Origin: Amaricoccus sp.
Lineage (GTDB): Bacteria; Pseudomonadota; Alphaproteobacteria; Rhodobacterales; Rhodobacteraceae
Direction of reading: 5' to 3'
NCBI RefSeq assembly: GCF_017993425.1
Contig: NZ_JAGOMQ010000021.1
Span: forward strand, 1-64,000
DNA length: 64,000 nucleotides
Shown: piece after piece, positions 50,465 to 60,394 of the stretch
Layout of the letters: every line of letters begins with the position of its first letter
Position numbering within the stretch: position 1 is the first letter of the stretch
Notes under the pieces: generated by a model
What the model was told of the DNA's origin: nothing
The model's input: only the letters and a program-made list of their open reading frames with translations
Database searches by the model: none
Position numbers and translations under genes: made by a program

Positions 50465-52621
50465 CCACCCTCGACCAGGCCGACAGCCACGACGCCATGC
50501 AGCCCGAGGACAGCCCCGCCTTGCGGGCGCTCTATGCGGGCTTCGAGGCCGAGCACCTGATGCCGCTCTGGACCCAGATCGGCGACCTGATGCCGGTGCA
50601 TCCCAAGCCGCAGGCGGTGCCGCACGTGTGGAAGTGGGCGAAGCTGCTGCCGCTCGCCGAGGAATCCGGCCGCCTCGTTCCGGTCGGGCGCGGCGGCGAG
50701 CGCCGGGCGATCGGCCTCGCCAATCCCGGCCTCGGCGGCAAGGCGTACATCACGCCGACGCTCTGGGCGGCGATCCAGTACCTCGGCCCGCGGGAGACCG
50801 CGCCGGAGCACCGCCACAGCCAGAACGCCTTCCGCTTCGTCGTCGAGGGCGAGGGCGTCTGGACGGTCGTGAACGGCGACCCGGTGCGGATGAGCCGCGG
50901 CGACTTCCTGCTGACCCCCGGCTGGAACTTCCACGGCCACCACAACGACACCGACGAGCCGATGGCCTGGATCGACGGGCTCGACATCCCGTTCTCCTGG
51001 CAGAACGACGTCGGCTTCTTCGAGTTCGGCGCCGAGCGCGTCACCGACTACGCCACCCCGAACTTCTCGCGGTCCGAGCGGCTCTGGTGCCACCCCGGCC
51101 TGCGCCCGCTCTCCGGCCTCCAGGACACGGGTGTCGTCCCCGATCGGCGCCTACCGCTGGGAGTACACGGACCGCGCGCTGACCGAGCAGCTGCTGCTCG
51201 AGGACGAGGGCCAGCCCGCGACCGTCGAGCAGGGCCACGCCGCGGTGCGCTACGTCAACCCGACCACCGGCGGCGACGTGATGCCGACGATTCGTGCCGA
51301 GTTCCACCGCCTGCGCGCCGGCGCGGCGACCCCGACGCGGTGCTAGAGCAGATTCCGATCATTCCGGTTCGTAGCCCGAGGCGGTGAAGTAGTTGGCGCA
51401 TTCGTCTGGGGCGAAGGCGTCGAGGGCAGCGGCGATGGCGGTTTCGAGAGCTTCGAGGGTTCGGGCGGCAGCCTTGCGGAGCAAGGCCTTGAGCTTGGCG
51501 AATGCCTGCTCGATCGGATTGAAGTCCGGAGAATAGGGCGGAAGGTAGAGGAGCCGTGCGCCCCTCGCCTCGATCGCCTCGCGGACGCCGCCGACCTTGT
51601 GCGCCGGCAGGTTGTCCATGACGACGATGTCCCCGGCGCCGAGGCTCGGGGCGAGCATGTGGCGGACCCAGGCGCGAAAGGCCTCGCCGTTCATCGCGCC
51701 GTCGATCACCATGGGGGCGGTCATGCCTTCGAGGCGCAGGGCGGCGACGAGCGTGGTGGTCTTCCAGTGGCCGTGCGGGATCGCCGCCTTGCAGCGCGCG
51801 CCGCGGGGCGCCCGCCCGCGCAGGCGCGCCATCCTGGCGCTGGCGCCGGTCTCGTCGATGAAGACGAGCCGCGCCGGATCGAGCTCGGGCTGCGCTTTGA
51901 GCCAGGCCAGCCGGCGCGCCTTCACGTCCGGGCGCTCCTGCTCGGCGGCATGCGCCGTCTTTTTTTCAGCGTGATGCGGCGGCGGTCGAAGAAGCGCCAG
52001 AGCGTGCTGACTGCGACCCGGAGACCCCGCTCGCGCCAGAGCGCCTCGCGCAGTTCCGCCAGCGTGATGTCCGGGGTCTCGGCGACCCGCGCCAGCAGGA
52101 AGGCGGCTTCGGCCTCCATGCGATCCGACCGGCGGTCTCCGCCCTGGGCCCGCGGCGCCGTGCGACCGCTCGCGCGCCAATCGGCCACCCAGCGGATCGC
52201 GCTCGACACGCTCACCCCGAACCGCGCCGCAGCCTCGCGCCGGCTCGCGCCGGTCCGAACCGCCTCAATCACGCGAACCCGCAGATCCTCGGACAGGTAT
52301 CTCGCCATGTGTGCTGGCCTCCCCGCCCAGCACACATCTTGAATCAGAGCCGGCGGCGATTGGGAATCCCCAACGATTCATGCAGCTCGGAAACTGCTCT
52401 AGGTCGGCCCGACGGTGTTCCAGGTCTTCGAGGGCAAGGGCGGCGTGACCATCGCCGGCGTCGAGCACCCGCTCGACAAGGGCGACATGTTCGTCGTCCC
52501 GTCCTGGGTGCCGTGGTCGCTCTGAACCGACAGCCAGTTCGACCTCTTCCGCTTCTCCGACGCGCCGATCATGGAGCGGCTGCACTTCGCCCGCGCCCAG
52601 GTCGAGGCCCGGGACCGGTGA
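50461..52621 (+). pseudogene. Gentisate 1,2-dioxygenase, multiply broken and split by an IS
   Basis: The intact N-terminal part (50461 to about 51120) has PLWTQIGDLMPVHPKPQAVP and the cupin metal site EHRHSQNAFRFVVEGEGVWT with HGHHNDTDEP. Near 51125 the frame shifts to SPIGAYRWEYTDRALTEQLL and EGQPATVEQGHAAVRYVNPT. An IS630 copy interrupts at 51344-52401. After it the same frame resumes VGPTVFQVFEGKGGVTIAGV, EHPLDKGDMFVVPSWVPWSL, then a TGA stop, then TDSQFDLFRFSDAPIMERLH to the end at 52619-52621. The enzyme would cleave gentisate to maleylpyruvate. At least four lesions make it inactive. Confidence 0.88.
51346..52399 (-). mobile_element. Intact IS630-family insertion sequence with TA target duplication
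   Basis: The element inserted at a TA that is duplicated (51344-51345 and 52400-52401). The termini are inverted repeats GAGCAG[A/T]TTCCGA. On the minus strand the first frame starts [20 protein letters not shown] (ATG at 52308) with a winged HTH and [14 protein letters not shown]. At the A7 run (51960-51966) a -1 shift leads to the DDE frame: [80 protein letters not shown], ending at 51359. All three acidic residues (D, D, E) are visible. The frameshift is the programmed type of this family, so the IS may be active. Confidence 0.9.
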
Positions 52622-52923
52622 GCAGCACCACCGAGGAGGCCGCGCGGGAGGCGCTCCGCGCGCGGCAGGGGGCGGGGGCGCGCTATGCCGCCGCCGCCGC
52701 CCCGGCCCGCGAGCTCGCCTGGGCGCGGCGGGGAACGGCCTACTTCGCGCGCAAGCTGCGCGAGCTCACCGAGGCGGAGTTGACCGGGCCGTCGCTGCTG
52801 CCCGGCTGGACGCGGGCGCACGTCATCGCGCACGTCGGCTACAACGCCCGAGCGCTGGCCCAGCGGGTGGAGATCAGGTCCGCGATCAGCGTCCACCGCT
52901 GCGCGCCTCGAAGGCGCCCATGA
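52618..52923 (+). pseudogene. N-terminal fragment of maleylpyruvate isomerase
   Basis: A GTG at 52618 overlaps the stop of the dioxygenase (GTGA). The frame reads AREALRARQGAGARYAAAAA, then ELTEAELTGPSLLPGWTRAH and VIAHVGYNARALAQRVEI, the N-terminus of the DinB-like, thiol-dependent maleylpyruvate isomerases. The last conserved stretch ends near 52880; the remaining codons are junction sequence. The missing C-terminal two-thirds and the abutting inverted fragment of an outer-membrane gene suggest a rearrangement breakpoint near 52885-52900. It would have been the next step of the gentisate pathway. Confidence 0.8.
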
Positions 52924-53100
52924 AGGCGAAGTCGAGATTGGCGAGCGCGTTGCCGCCGGTGCTCTCGACCTCGACGGGTCCGTGTGGTGGCCACGCCGGG
53001 CAGCCAAGCGTAGGGCGAGAGCGCGAAACTCCAAGCCGAAGCTCCCGGCCGCGGCCGGGGCGGCGGCGAGCGCGAGGCTGCAGGCGAGGGGCGTCTTCAT
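52895..53100 (-). pseudogene. N-terminal fragment of an outer-membrane beta-barrel-like protein
   Basis: From the ATG at 53100 comes a signal peptide (MKTPLACSLALAAAPAAAG). Then, after a frame change, WSFALSPYAWLPGVATT appears, and after another, VEVESTGGNALANLDFAFMG AFEA. These segments resemble the start of a family of conserved outer-membrane proteins with ALSPYLWLPG. Everything after about 65 codons is lost where the sequence meets the isomerase remnant. Its ATG overlaps the stop of the receiver gene (ATGA), so the two were once coupled. Confidence 0.55.
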
Positions 53101-53492
53101 GGCTGGGTCCCGATGAGGGCGGCGGTGAGGGCGGCGCCGTCCACGGGCTTGGCGATGTAGGCCGCCGCGCCGGCGGCGAGGCATCGCTCGCGCACGCCGG
53201 CCTGGTCGAACCCGGTCATCATGATCACCGGCACGCTGCGGTCGCGGTCGCGCAGGCGCTCGAGGGTCTCGATCCCGTTCAGCCCGGGCAGATGCAGGTT
53301 CATCACCACGCAGGCAGGTCTGCGGAAGGCGAGGCTCTCGAGGAACTCCTCGTCCGAGGCGAAGACGACCGACTCGAAGCGCAGCGCGCCCACGAGGCGG
53401 CGCAGCGCGCGGCGCACGCCCGCGTCATCGTCGACGATCGCGATCGGGAGGGCGGGCGGGCGGGCGGGCGAAGGAGGAGCAGCGGAGCGCAT
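53097..53492 (-). CDS. Single-domain receiver protein with Asp-to-Asn at the phosphorylation site
   Basis: A 131-residue receiver domain of FixJ type without an output domain. It has the acidic pocket AIVDDDAGVRRALRRLVGAL, the switch Thr in VPVIMMTGFD and the Lys in YIAKPVDGAAL. The residue that is normally the phospho-acceptor Asp reads Asn in ACVVMNLHLPGLNGIETLER (codon AAC). It is therefore probably not phosphorylated in the usual way, or it has decayed by one base change. It stands next to a broken FixJ-like regulator and no histidine kinase gene is present. Confidence 0.75.
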   Translation of the reverse strand: MRSAAPPSPARPPALPIAIVDDDAGVRRALRRLVGALRFESVVFASDEEFLESLAFRRPACVVMNLHLPGLNGIETLERLRDRDRSVPVIMMTGFDQAGVRERCLAAGAAAYIAKPVDGAALTAALIGTQP

Positions 53493-53547
53493 CTCCCGAG
53501 GCTATGGCGCGCTCGCCCGCCGCGCCAGTTGGCCCGAGGTCCCATCC

Positions 53548-54057
53548 CTCACGGACGATGGGCGGCGACGATCCGGATCAGCTCGGCGACGGTGCGGGCC
53601 TCCATCTTCCTCATCATCCGGCCGCGATGCACCTTGACGGTCTTCTCGGCGGTTCCGAGATCGCCCGCCATCTGCTTGTTCAGCCGGCCCGCCAGCACCC
53701 GTCGAGCACCTCCCGCTCGCGCGGCATCAGGCGCGCGAGACGCTCCCGCACCGCCACCCGCTCGGCGCGGGCCGCGCGGTTCGCGCGTCGCGCGCGAGCG
53801 CCTGGCCGACGGCGGCGACGAGCGCCGCGGCGTCGACCGGCTTGGTGAGGAAATCGACCGCGCCCGCCTTCATCGCCCGCACGCTCGCCGGGATGTCGCC
53901 TGCGCCGGTCAGGAAGATCACCGGCCGGTCGGCGCCGCCGGCGGCGAGGCTCTCCTGCACGCCGAAGCCGTCCATGCCCGGCAGGCCGAGGTCCCAGCCC
54001 GGCGCCTCACGGAACATCACCGTCTCGACGCCGGTCGCGATCTCGAGATTCGCGATG
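53548..54057 (-). pseudogene. Broken FixJ/LuxR-type response regulator
   Basis: On the minus strand the receiver part reads GWDLGLPGMDGFGVQESLAA and DRPVIFLTGAGDIPASVRAM KAGAVDFLTKPVD (54010-53800). After a frame loss come RLARLMPREREVLDG and, after another, LNKQMAGDLGTAEKTVKVHR GRMMRKMEARTVAELIRI, a LuxR-type HTH ending at about 53550. The first 50 or so residues of the receiver are missing where the region meets the headless arylsulfatase gene. Not functional. Confidence 0.8.
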
Positions 54058-54058
54058 A

Positions 54059-55307
54059 GTGTGCTATGATGCTACTGAAGCCGCTCGGCTACGCCACCGG
54101 CCAGTTCGGCAAGAACCATCTCGGCGACCGCGACGAATACCTGCCGACCGCGCACGGCTTCGACGAGTTCTTCGGCAACCTCTACCACCTCAATGCCGAG
54201 GAGGAGCCGGAGCGTCCCTACTGGCCGGGCGACAACCAGAACTTCCTGGACAACTACAACCCGCGCGGCGTCATCAAGTCCGCTGCCGACGGCGAGGTCG
54301 AGGACACCGGCCCGCTCACCTCGAAGCGCATGGAGACGATCGACGACGAGACGAGCGCCGCCGCGATCGACTTCATGAGGCGGCAGGTGGACGCCGGCAC
54401 GCCGTTCTTCACCTGGATGAACTTCACGCACATGCACGCCTTCACGTATGCCCCCCCCGACAAGGAGGGCATCAGCGGCATGCCGGGCAACATCTACGCG
54501 GACGCCATGGTGATCCACGACAGCCAGGTCGGCGAGATCCTTGACGCCCTCGATGACATGGGCATCGCCGACGACACCATCGTCATCTACCCCACCGACA
54601 ACGGCCCGAACTTCTTCTCCTGGCCCGATGCGGCGGTCTCGCCCTACCGGTCGGAGAAGGACACGAACTGGGAGGGCGCGTTCCGCGTGCCGGCGATGAT
54701 CCGCTGGCCGGGCCGGATCGAGGCCGGACAGGTCTCGAACGAAATCTTCTCGGGGCTCGACTGGTTCCCGACGCTGCTCGCCGCCGCGGGCGAGGACGCC
54801 ATCAAGGACGAGCTGCTTGCCGGCAGGGCGATCGGCGACACCACCTTCAAGGTCCATCTCGACGGCTACAACCAGCTTTCCTACCTCACCGGCCAGACCG
54901 ACGAGGGCGCGCGCGAGGAGTTCTTCTACTTCGACGACGACGCCAACCTGGTGGCGATGCGCTGGGGCGACTGGAAGGCGGTCTTCTGCGAGCAGCGGAC
55001 CGGCGGTGGCCTGCAGGTCTGGCAGGATCCCTTCACCTGCCTGCGCGTGCCCAGCATCCTCAACCTTCGCATGGACCCATACGAGCGGGCCAACCTCTAC
55101 TCCGATCAGAAACGACTGGCTGTTCAAGAACATGTACCTGATCGCGGATGCGACGATGCGGCCTCCGTCTTTCTCGAGACCTTCATCGAATGGCTGCCGA
55201 GCCAACTGCCGGCGAGCTTCTCGGTCGACCAGGTCGCCGAGAGGGTCAACGCCCATATCGAGCAACTGCTCGCTCCCACGGACGCGCCGGCCGCGCCCGC
55301 CCAGTAG
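54059..55307 (+). pseudogene. Arylsulfatase lacking its N-terminus and active-site cysteine
   Basis: The frame begins in mid-protein: MLLKPLGYATGQFGKNHLGD (with the conserved K and H), GFDEFFGNLYHLNAEEEPER, and the metal site PTDNGPNFFSWPDAAVSPYR ... RVPAMIRWPGRIEAGQ. The N-terminal 80-100 residues with the CxPxR formylglycine motif are missing. Near 55110-55170 two compensating shifts replace NDWLFKNMYLIADATM (another frame) with garbled sequence. It ends ERVNAHIEQLLAPTD. The upstream break coincides with the broken FixJ gene on the other strand. Confidence 0.85.
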
Positions 55308-55479
55308 TCGGGGTTTGAGACCGGCGCGGGGAGCGGTCCCTGGAGCGGTCCCCCCCGCCGGTCGGCCGAAGCCTGCGGCCATGCGAAGCCGCGGCGCTCG
55401 TGAATGGCCATGTACTTTCCATAGGCTTTCCACATATCCTCCATATCGGAAAAACGAGTGATCCCAGAGGTTTGATTCA
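55308..55479 (+). promoter_or_regulatory. Leader of the MoxR/Bat operon with inverted and direct repeats
   Basis: GACCGGCG (55319-55326) and CGCCGGTC (55356-55363) form an 8-bp inverted repeat, with GGAGCGGTCCC twice inside. It has no T-run and could end the sulfatase transcript weakly. From about 55424 to 55458 the sequence has three related words: TTTCCATA, TTTCCACATA and CTCCATA, spaced about one helical turn apart, in an AT-richer stretch. They may be binding sites at the operon promoter. Confidence 0.35.
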
Positions 55480-56463
<984 letters not shown>

Positions 56464-56474
56464 GGAAGGCACCC

Positions 56475-57422
56475 GTGGCCGACCCTTCGCCCGATCCCCG
56501 CATTCACGCCAGCCTCGCCCGGCTCACCGGGCTCGAGGGCCGCGCGCGCGGCTTCGACTTCCTGCCCCGCCAGCCGCCGGGCAGCGTCCTCTCCGGCCGC
56601 CGCGTCTCGCGCATGCGCGGCCGCGGCCTGGAGTTCGAGGAGATCCGCGCCTACCTGCCCGGCGACGACGTGCGCGCGATGGACTGGAAGGTCACCGCCC
56701 GCACCGGCAGCCCGCATGTTCGCGTCACCCGCGAGGAGCGCGACCGCCCGGCGCTGATCCTCGTCGACCAGCGCCAGTCGATGTTCTACGGCACGCGGCA
56801 CAACATGAAGTCCGTCACCGCCGCCGAGACGGCGGCCCTCGCCGCCTGGCGCATCCTCGCCGCCGGCGATCGCGTCGGCGGTCTCGTCCTCTCCGACGAA
56901 GCGATCGAGACCGTGCCCCCCGCCCGCAGCCGCGCCGCCGTCCAGCGCCTGCTGTCGCTCATAGCTGCCCGCAACGCCGCCCTCTCCGCCGCCGCCCCGG
57001 TGGTCGCGGACGCCCCCGCCCGCCTCAACGAGGCGCTGGAGAAGGCCGCCGCCATCCTCACCCACGACTGGCTGCTCGTCGTCGTCTCCGATTTCGACGG
57101 CGCCGACGACACCACGCTGCGCGCCCTCGCCCGCATCGCCCCCGGCAACGACATCGTGCTCGCCCTCGTCCACGACCCCAGCGTCCACGAGTTGCCGGAA
57201 ACCGGCCGCATCGTCGTCGGCGACGGCCGCATGCAGGTCGAGCTCGACCTCGCGGATACCCGCGTCCGCCGCAACCTCGCCGCCGTCGGCGGCGAGCGCA
57301 TCGCCCGCCTGCTCGCCTGGCAGGAACGCATCGACGCCGCCGTCCTGCCGCTCAGCGCCGGCGAGGAGACCGCCCCCCAGCTCCTGCGCCTGTTCGGCGC
57401 CCGCCCCCGCCGGAGGCGCTGA
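56475..57422 (+). CDS. DUF58 domain protein (MoxR partner)
   Basis: A 315-residue protein from a GTG at 56475. The DUF58 core is RMRGRGLEFEEIRAYLPGDD VRAMDWKVTARTG, followed by RPALILVDQRQSMFYGTRHN, a VWA-like strand. There is no membrane segment, so this is a soluble member. DUF58 proteins interact with MoxR ATPases. Its stop (TGA, 57420-57422) overlaps the next ATG. Confidence 0.9.
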   Translation: MADPSPDPRIHASLARLTGLEGRARGFDFLPRQPPGSVLSGRRVSRMRGRGLEFEEIRAYLPGDDVRAMDWKVTARTGSPHVRVTREERDRPALILVDQRQSMFYGTRHNMKSVTAAETAALAAWRILAAGDRVGGLVLSDEAIETVPPARSRAAVQRLLSLIAARNAALSAAAPVVADAPARLNEALEKAAAILTHDWLLVVVSDFDGADDTTLRALARIAPGNDIVLALVHDPSVHELPETGRIVVGDGRMQVELDLADTRVRRNLAAVGGERIARLLAWQERIDAAVLPLSAGEETAPQLLRLFGARPRRRR

Positions 57423-57901
57423 TGGAGCCGCAGCCCGAGACCCTCGTTGGCCTCATCGACCAGCTCGGCGCCATCGCCGAGCCCGCGCCGGTCTCCATGG
57501 CTCCCGCCACCCCCGCCTGGGCCGTCCTCGCCCTCGTCCTCGTGGCCGCCGCCGCCCTCGGGCTCCTCGCCTGGATCCGCCACCGCCGCGCCACCGCCTA
57601 CCGCCGCGCGGCGCTCAAAGAGCTCCGCGCCTTGGCCCCGGCGATAGGGCAGGGGGATCCGACGGCCCTCGCCAGCCTCGACATCCTCCTGCGCCGCACC
57701 GCGCTGGCCGCCTTCCCCCGCGCCGAGGTCGCGTCGCTCACCGGCCCCGCCTGGATCGCCTTCCTCGACCGGACGGGCGGCGCCCTCGCCCCGCACGGCC
57801 CGGCGCTCACCGCCGCGCCCTACGCCCGGACGCCACCGGCCTTCGACGGCCCCGCCGTCCTCGGAGCCGCCCGCCACTGGCTCCGCCACCACCATGCTTG
57901 A
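57422..57901 (+). CDS. DUF4381 domain membrane protein
   Basis: A 159-residue protein with one central membrane helix (PAWAVLALVLVAAAALGLLA) flanked by a short periplasmic part and a cytoplasmic tail (AYRRAALKELRALAPAIGQG, then LLRRTALAAFPRAEVASLTG). This is the DUF4381 layout usual in MoxR/Bat operons. It overlaps batA by 8 nt. Function is inferred from the neighbourhood only. Confidence 0.88.
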   Translation: MEPQPETLVGLIDQLGAIAEPAPVSMAPATPAWAVLALVLVAAAALGLLAWIRHRRATAYRRAALKELRALAPAIGQGDPTALASLDILLRRTALAAFPRAEVASLTGPAWIAFLDRTGGALAPHGPALTAAPYARTPPAFDGPAVLGAARHWLRHHHA

Positions 57902-58892
57902 CCTCGCCGCCCCCCTCGCCCTCGCGCTCCTGCCGCTCCCCCTCCTCGTCTGGTGGCTCGCGCCCCCGCGCCGCGAGACCGTCGAGGCCCTGCGCCTGCC
58001 CTTCTTCGAGGGCGCCACCGCCGGCCTCGACAAGGGCGAGGGCGCAGTGGTCCTGCCCCGCAGCCTCCCGCAGATGGCCTTCGCCTGGACCCTCTGGGCG
58101 CTCGTCGTCCTCACCCTCGCCCGCCCCGAATGGGTGGGCGAGCCGATCGAGCGCACCGAGCCCGCCCGCGACGTCATGCTCGCCGTCGACATCTCCGGCT
58201 CGATGGGCACCCGCGACTTCACGGGCGCGGACGGCGCGACCGGCACCCGCCTCGACGGCGTGCGCGCGGTGCTCGACGCCTTCATCGCCGCGCGCACCGA
58301 CGACCGCATCGGCCTCATCGTCTTCGGCTCGGCGCCCTATGTGCTCGTCCCCTTCACCCAGGACACCGAGGCAGCGCGCTACCTGCTCGGCACCCTCGCG
58401 CCGGGCATGGCCGGCCAGAACACCGTGCTCGGCGACGCCATGGGCCTCGCCATCCGCTCCTTCGCCGCCAGCGAGGTGGACGAGCGCGTGCTGATCCTCC
58501 TCTCCGACGGCGCCGATACCGCCAGCCGCATGGCGCCCGCCAAGGCGGCCGAGATCGCCGCGCAGAACGGCGTCACCGTCCACACCATCGCCGTCGGCGA
58601 CCCCGAGTCCGGCAGCGAGCAGGACCGCGTCGACATCGCCGCCCTCGAAGCCATTGCCGAGACGGCCGGCGGCACCTTCCACCGCGCCGAGGACGCCGCC
58701 ACCCTTTCCGCCATCTACGCCGAGATCGACGCCATCGGCGCCCGCGAGGGCCGCACCATCTCCTGGCGCCCGCGCATCCCGCTGACCGTCTGGACCGCCG
58801 GCGCCTTCACCGCCCTCACCTTCCTCGGTTATGCCGCGGCCATCGCCGGCACGCGCCGGCGCCGTCGCCGCCGCGCGGAGGCCCCAGCATGA
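57894..58892 (+). CDS. BatA-like VWA-domain membrane protein
   Basis: A 332-residue protein with two N-terminal helices (LALALLPLPLLVWWLAP, MAFAWTLWALVVLTLARP), a VWA domain and a C-terminal helix (TAGAFTALTFLGYAAAIAG). The metal-ion-dependent adhesion motif is MLAVDISGSMG, with the supporting Thr in MAGQNTVLGDAMG and Asp in LLSDGAD. It probably presents a metal-dependent binding face outside the cytoplasmic membrane. The BatB gene start overlaps its stop. Confidence 0.92.
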   Translation: MLDLAAPLALALLPLPLLVWWLAPPRRETVEALRLPFFEGATAGLDKGEGAVVLPRSLPQMAFAWTLWALVVLTLARPEWVGEPIERTEPARDVMLAVDISGSMGTRDFTGADGATGTRLDGVRAVLDAFIAARTDDRIGLIVFGSAPYVLVPFTQDTEAARYLLGTLAPGMAGQNTVLGDAMGLAIRSFAASEVDERVLILLSDGADTASRMAPAKAAEIAAQNGVTVHTIAVGDPESGSEQDRVDIAALEAIAETAGGTFHRAEDAATLSAIYAEIDAIGAREGRTISWRPRIPLTVWTAGAFTALTFLGYAAAIAGTRRRRRRRAEAPA

Positions 58893-60394
58893 CCGCGCTC
58901 GCCGCCTTCACCTTCCTGCGGCCCGGCTGGCTCCTCGCCCTGCCGGCGCTGGCGCTGCTCTGGTGGGGGCTGCGCCGCCGCCGCGCCCGCGCCGGGGGGC
59001 AGGGCCTGCCGCAGATCGCCCCCCACCTGCGCGCCGCGCTCACCATCGGCCGCAACGCCCAGAGCCGCCTGACCGCGCCCGACCTGATCCTCCCCGCCGC
59101 CATGCTGATGGCGCTCGCCGCCGCCGGCCCCGCCTGGCGCCCCGCGCCCTCGCCCTTCGTCATCGAGACCGCGCCGCTCGTCATCGCCCTCGACCTCAGC
59201 TCCACTATGGAACAGGCCGACATCGCCCCCACCCGGCTGGAACGGGCCAAGCAGAAGATCCGCGACCTGATCGCCGCCCGCGCCGGCGGCCGCGTCGGCC
59301 TCGTCGCCTATGCCGGCAGCGCGCACCTCGTCATGCCGCTGACCGACGACCCCACCGTGCTTCAGCCCTTCCTCGATGGCCTTGAGCCCGGGCTGATGCC
59401 GACCCCCGGCCGCAAGGCCTCCGCCGCCCTGACCCTCGCCGAGACCCTGCTCGCGCAGGAACCTGCCCCCGGCTCGATCCTCTTCGTCACCGACGGCATC
59501 GACCCCGCCGACATCGCCGCGTTCCCGGCGGGGGGCAGCGCCCGCGCCGCGCTGATCGTCGCCCCCGACGGCGGCGGCGCCGAGGTCCGCGACTGGTCCT
59601 CGCGCGCCAATGTCGCCGCCGTGTCGTCCACCGTCGAGCAATCCGACATCGCCGCCGTCCAGCGCGCGCTGGCCAGCAGCCTCGCCCGCGCCGGCGCAGC
59701 CGAGGGGGCGCTTGCCGACGACGGCTGGCTCCTCGCCATCCCCGCCGGCCTCATCCTGCTCCTCTGGTTCCGCCGCGGCACCACCCTGCGCTGGCTGGCC
59801 GTTGTCGCCGGCCTCGCCCTCACGCCCCAGGACGCCCGCGCCGAGGGCCTCGCCGACTGGTTCTGGACGCCCGACCAGCAGGGGGCGCGCGCCTATGCCG
59901 ACCACCGCTACGCCGAGGCCGCCGGGCTCTTCGCCGACCCGCTCTGGCGCGCCGCCGCCCTCTACCGCACCGGCCGCTACGAGGAGGCCGCGGCACTCTG
60001 GGAGCCCGTCCCCACCGCCGAGACCCAGATCAACCGCGGCCTCGCCCTGATCCACGCGCACCAATACGAGCCCGGCCGCGCCGCCTTCGAGGCGGCGCTG
60101 GCGCTCGAGCCCGGCAACGAGACCGCCCGCCGCAACCTTGAGATCGCCAAGCGCATCATCGCCTATCTCAATGAGGCCCGCGAGGCCGAGGACACCGAGG
60201 ACCAGAGCCCCGAATCCGCTCCCGACGACATGGTCGAGGACCTGACCGGCGAGGGCGGCCGCCAGATGCGCATCGACGGGGACACCGGCCTCTCCGAGGA
60301 CTCGGCCGAGCAGTGGATGCGGCAGGTGGAGACCAAGCCCGCCGATTTCCTCAAGACCCGTTTCGCGGTCGAGGCACAGGGGGCCGCGCCATGA
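58889..60394 (+). CDS. BatB-like VWA protein fused to a TPR region
   Basis: A 501-residue protein from the ATG at 58889. The N-terminal helix is RPGWLLALPALALLWWGL, a VWA domain follows with IALDLSSTMEQADIAPTRLE (Thr in the last MIDAS position), and helices lie at about 292-330 (WLLAIPAGLILLLWF, WLAVVAGLALTPQDA). The C-terminal part has TPR repeats (YAEAAGLFADPLWRAAALYR, INRGLALIHAHQYEPGRAAF) and an acidic linker. In many species the VWA and TPR (BatC) parts are separate genes; here they are one chain. Confidence 0.9.
   Translation: MTALAAFTFLRPGWLLALPALALLWWGLRRRRARAGGQGLPQIAPHLRAALTIGRNAQSRLTAPDLILPAAMLMALAAAGPAWRPAPSPFVIETAPLVIALDLSSTMEQADIAPTRLERAKQKIRDLIAARAGGRVGLVAYAGSAHLVMPLTDDPTVLQPFLDGLEPGLMPTPGRKASAALTLAETLLAQEPAPGSILFVTDGIDPADIAAFPAGGSARAALIVAPDGGGAEVRDWSSRANVAAVSSTVEQSDIAAVQRALASSLARAGAAEGALADDGWLLAIPAGLILLLWFRRGTTLRWLAVVAGLALTPQDARAEGLADWFWTPDQQGARAYADHRYAEAAGLFADPLWRAAALYRTGRYEEAAALWEPVPTAETQINRGLALIHAHQYEPGRAAFEAALALEPGNETARRNLEIAKRIIAYLNEAREAEDTEDQSPESAPDDMVEDLTGEGGRQMRIDGDTGLSEDSAEQWMRQVETKPADFLKTRFAVEAQGAAP

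Noticed and set aside
55319-55363. Rho-independent terminator
   Set aside because: The stem is good but no T-run follows on either strand, so it is recorded only as a repeat in the leader.
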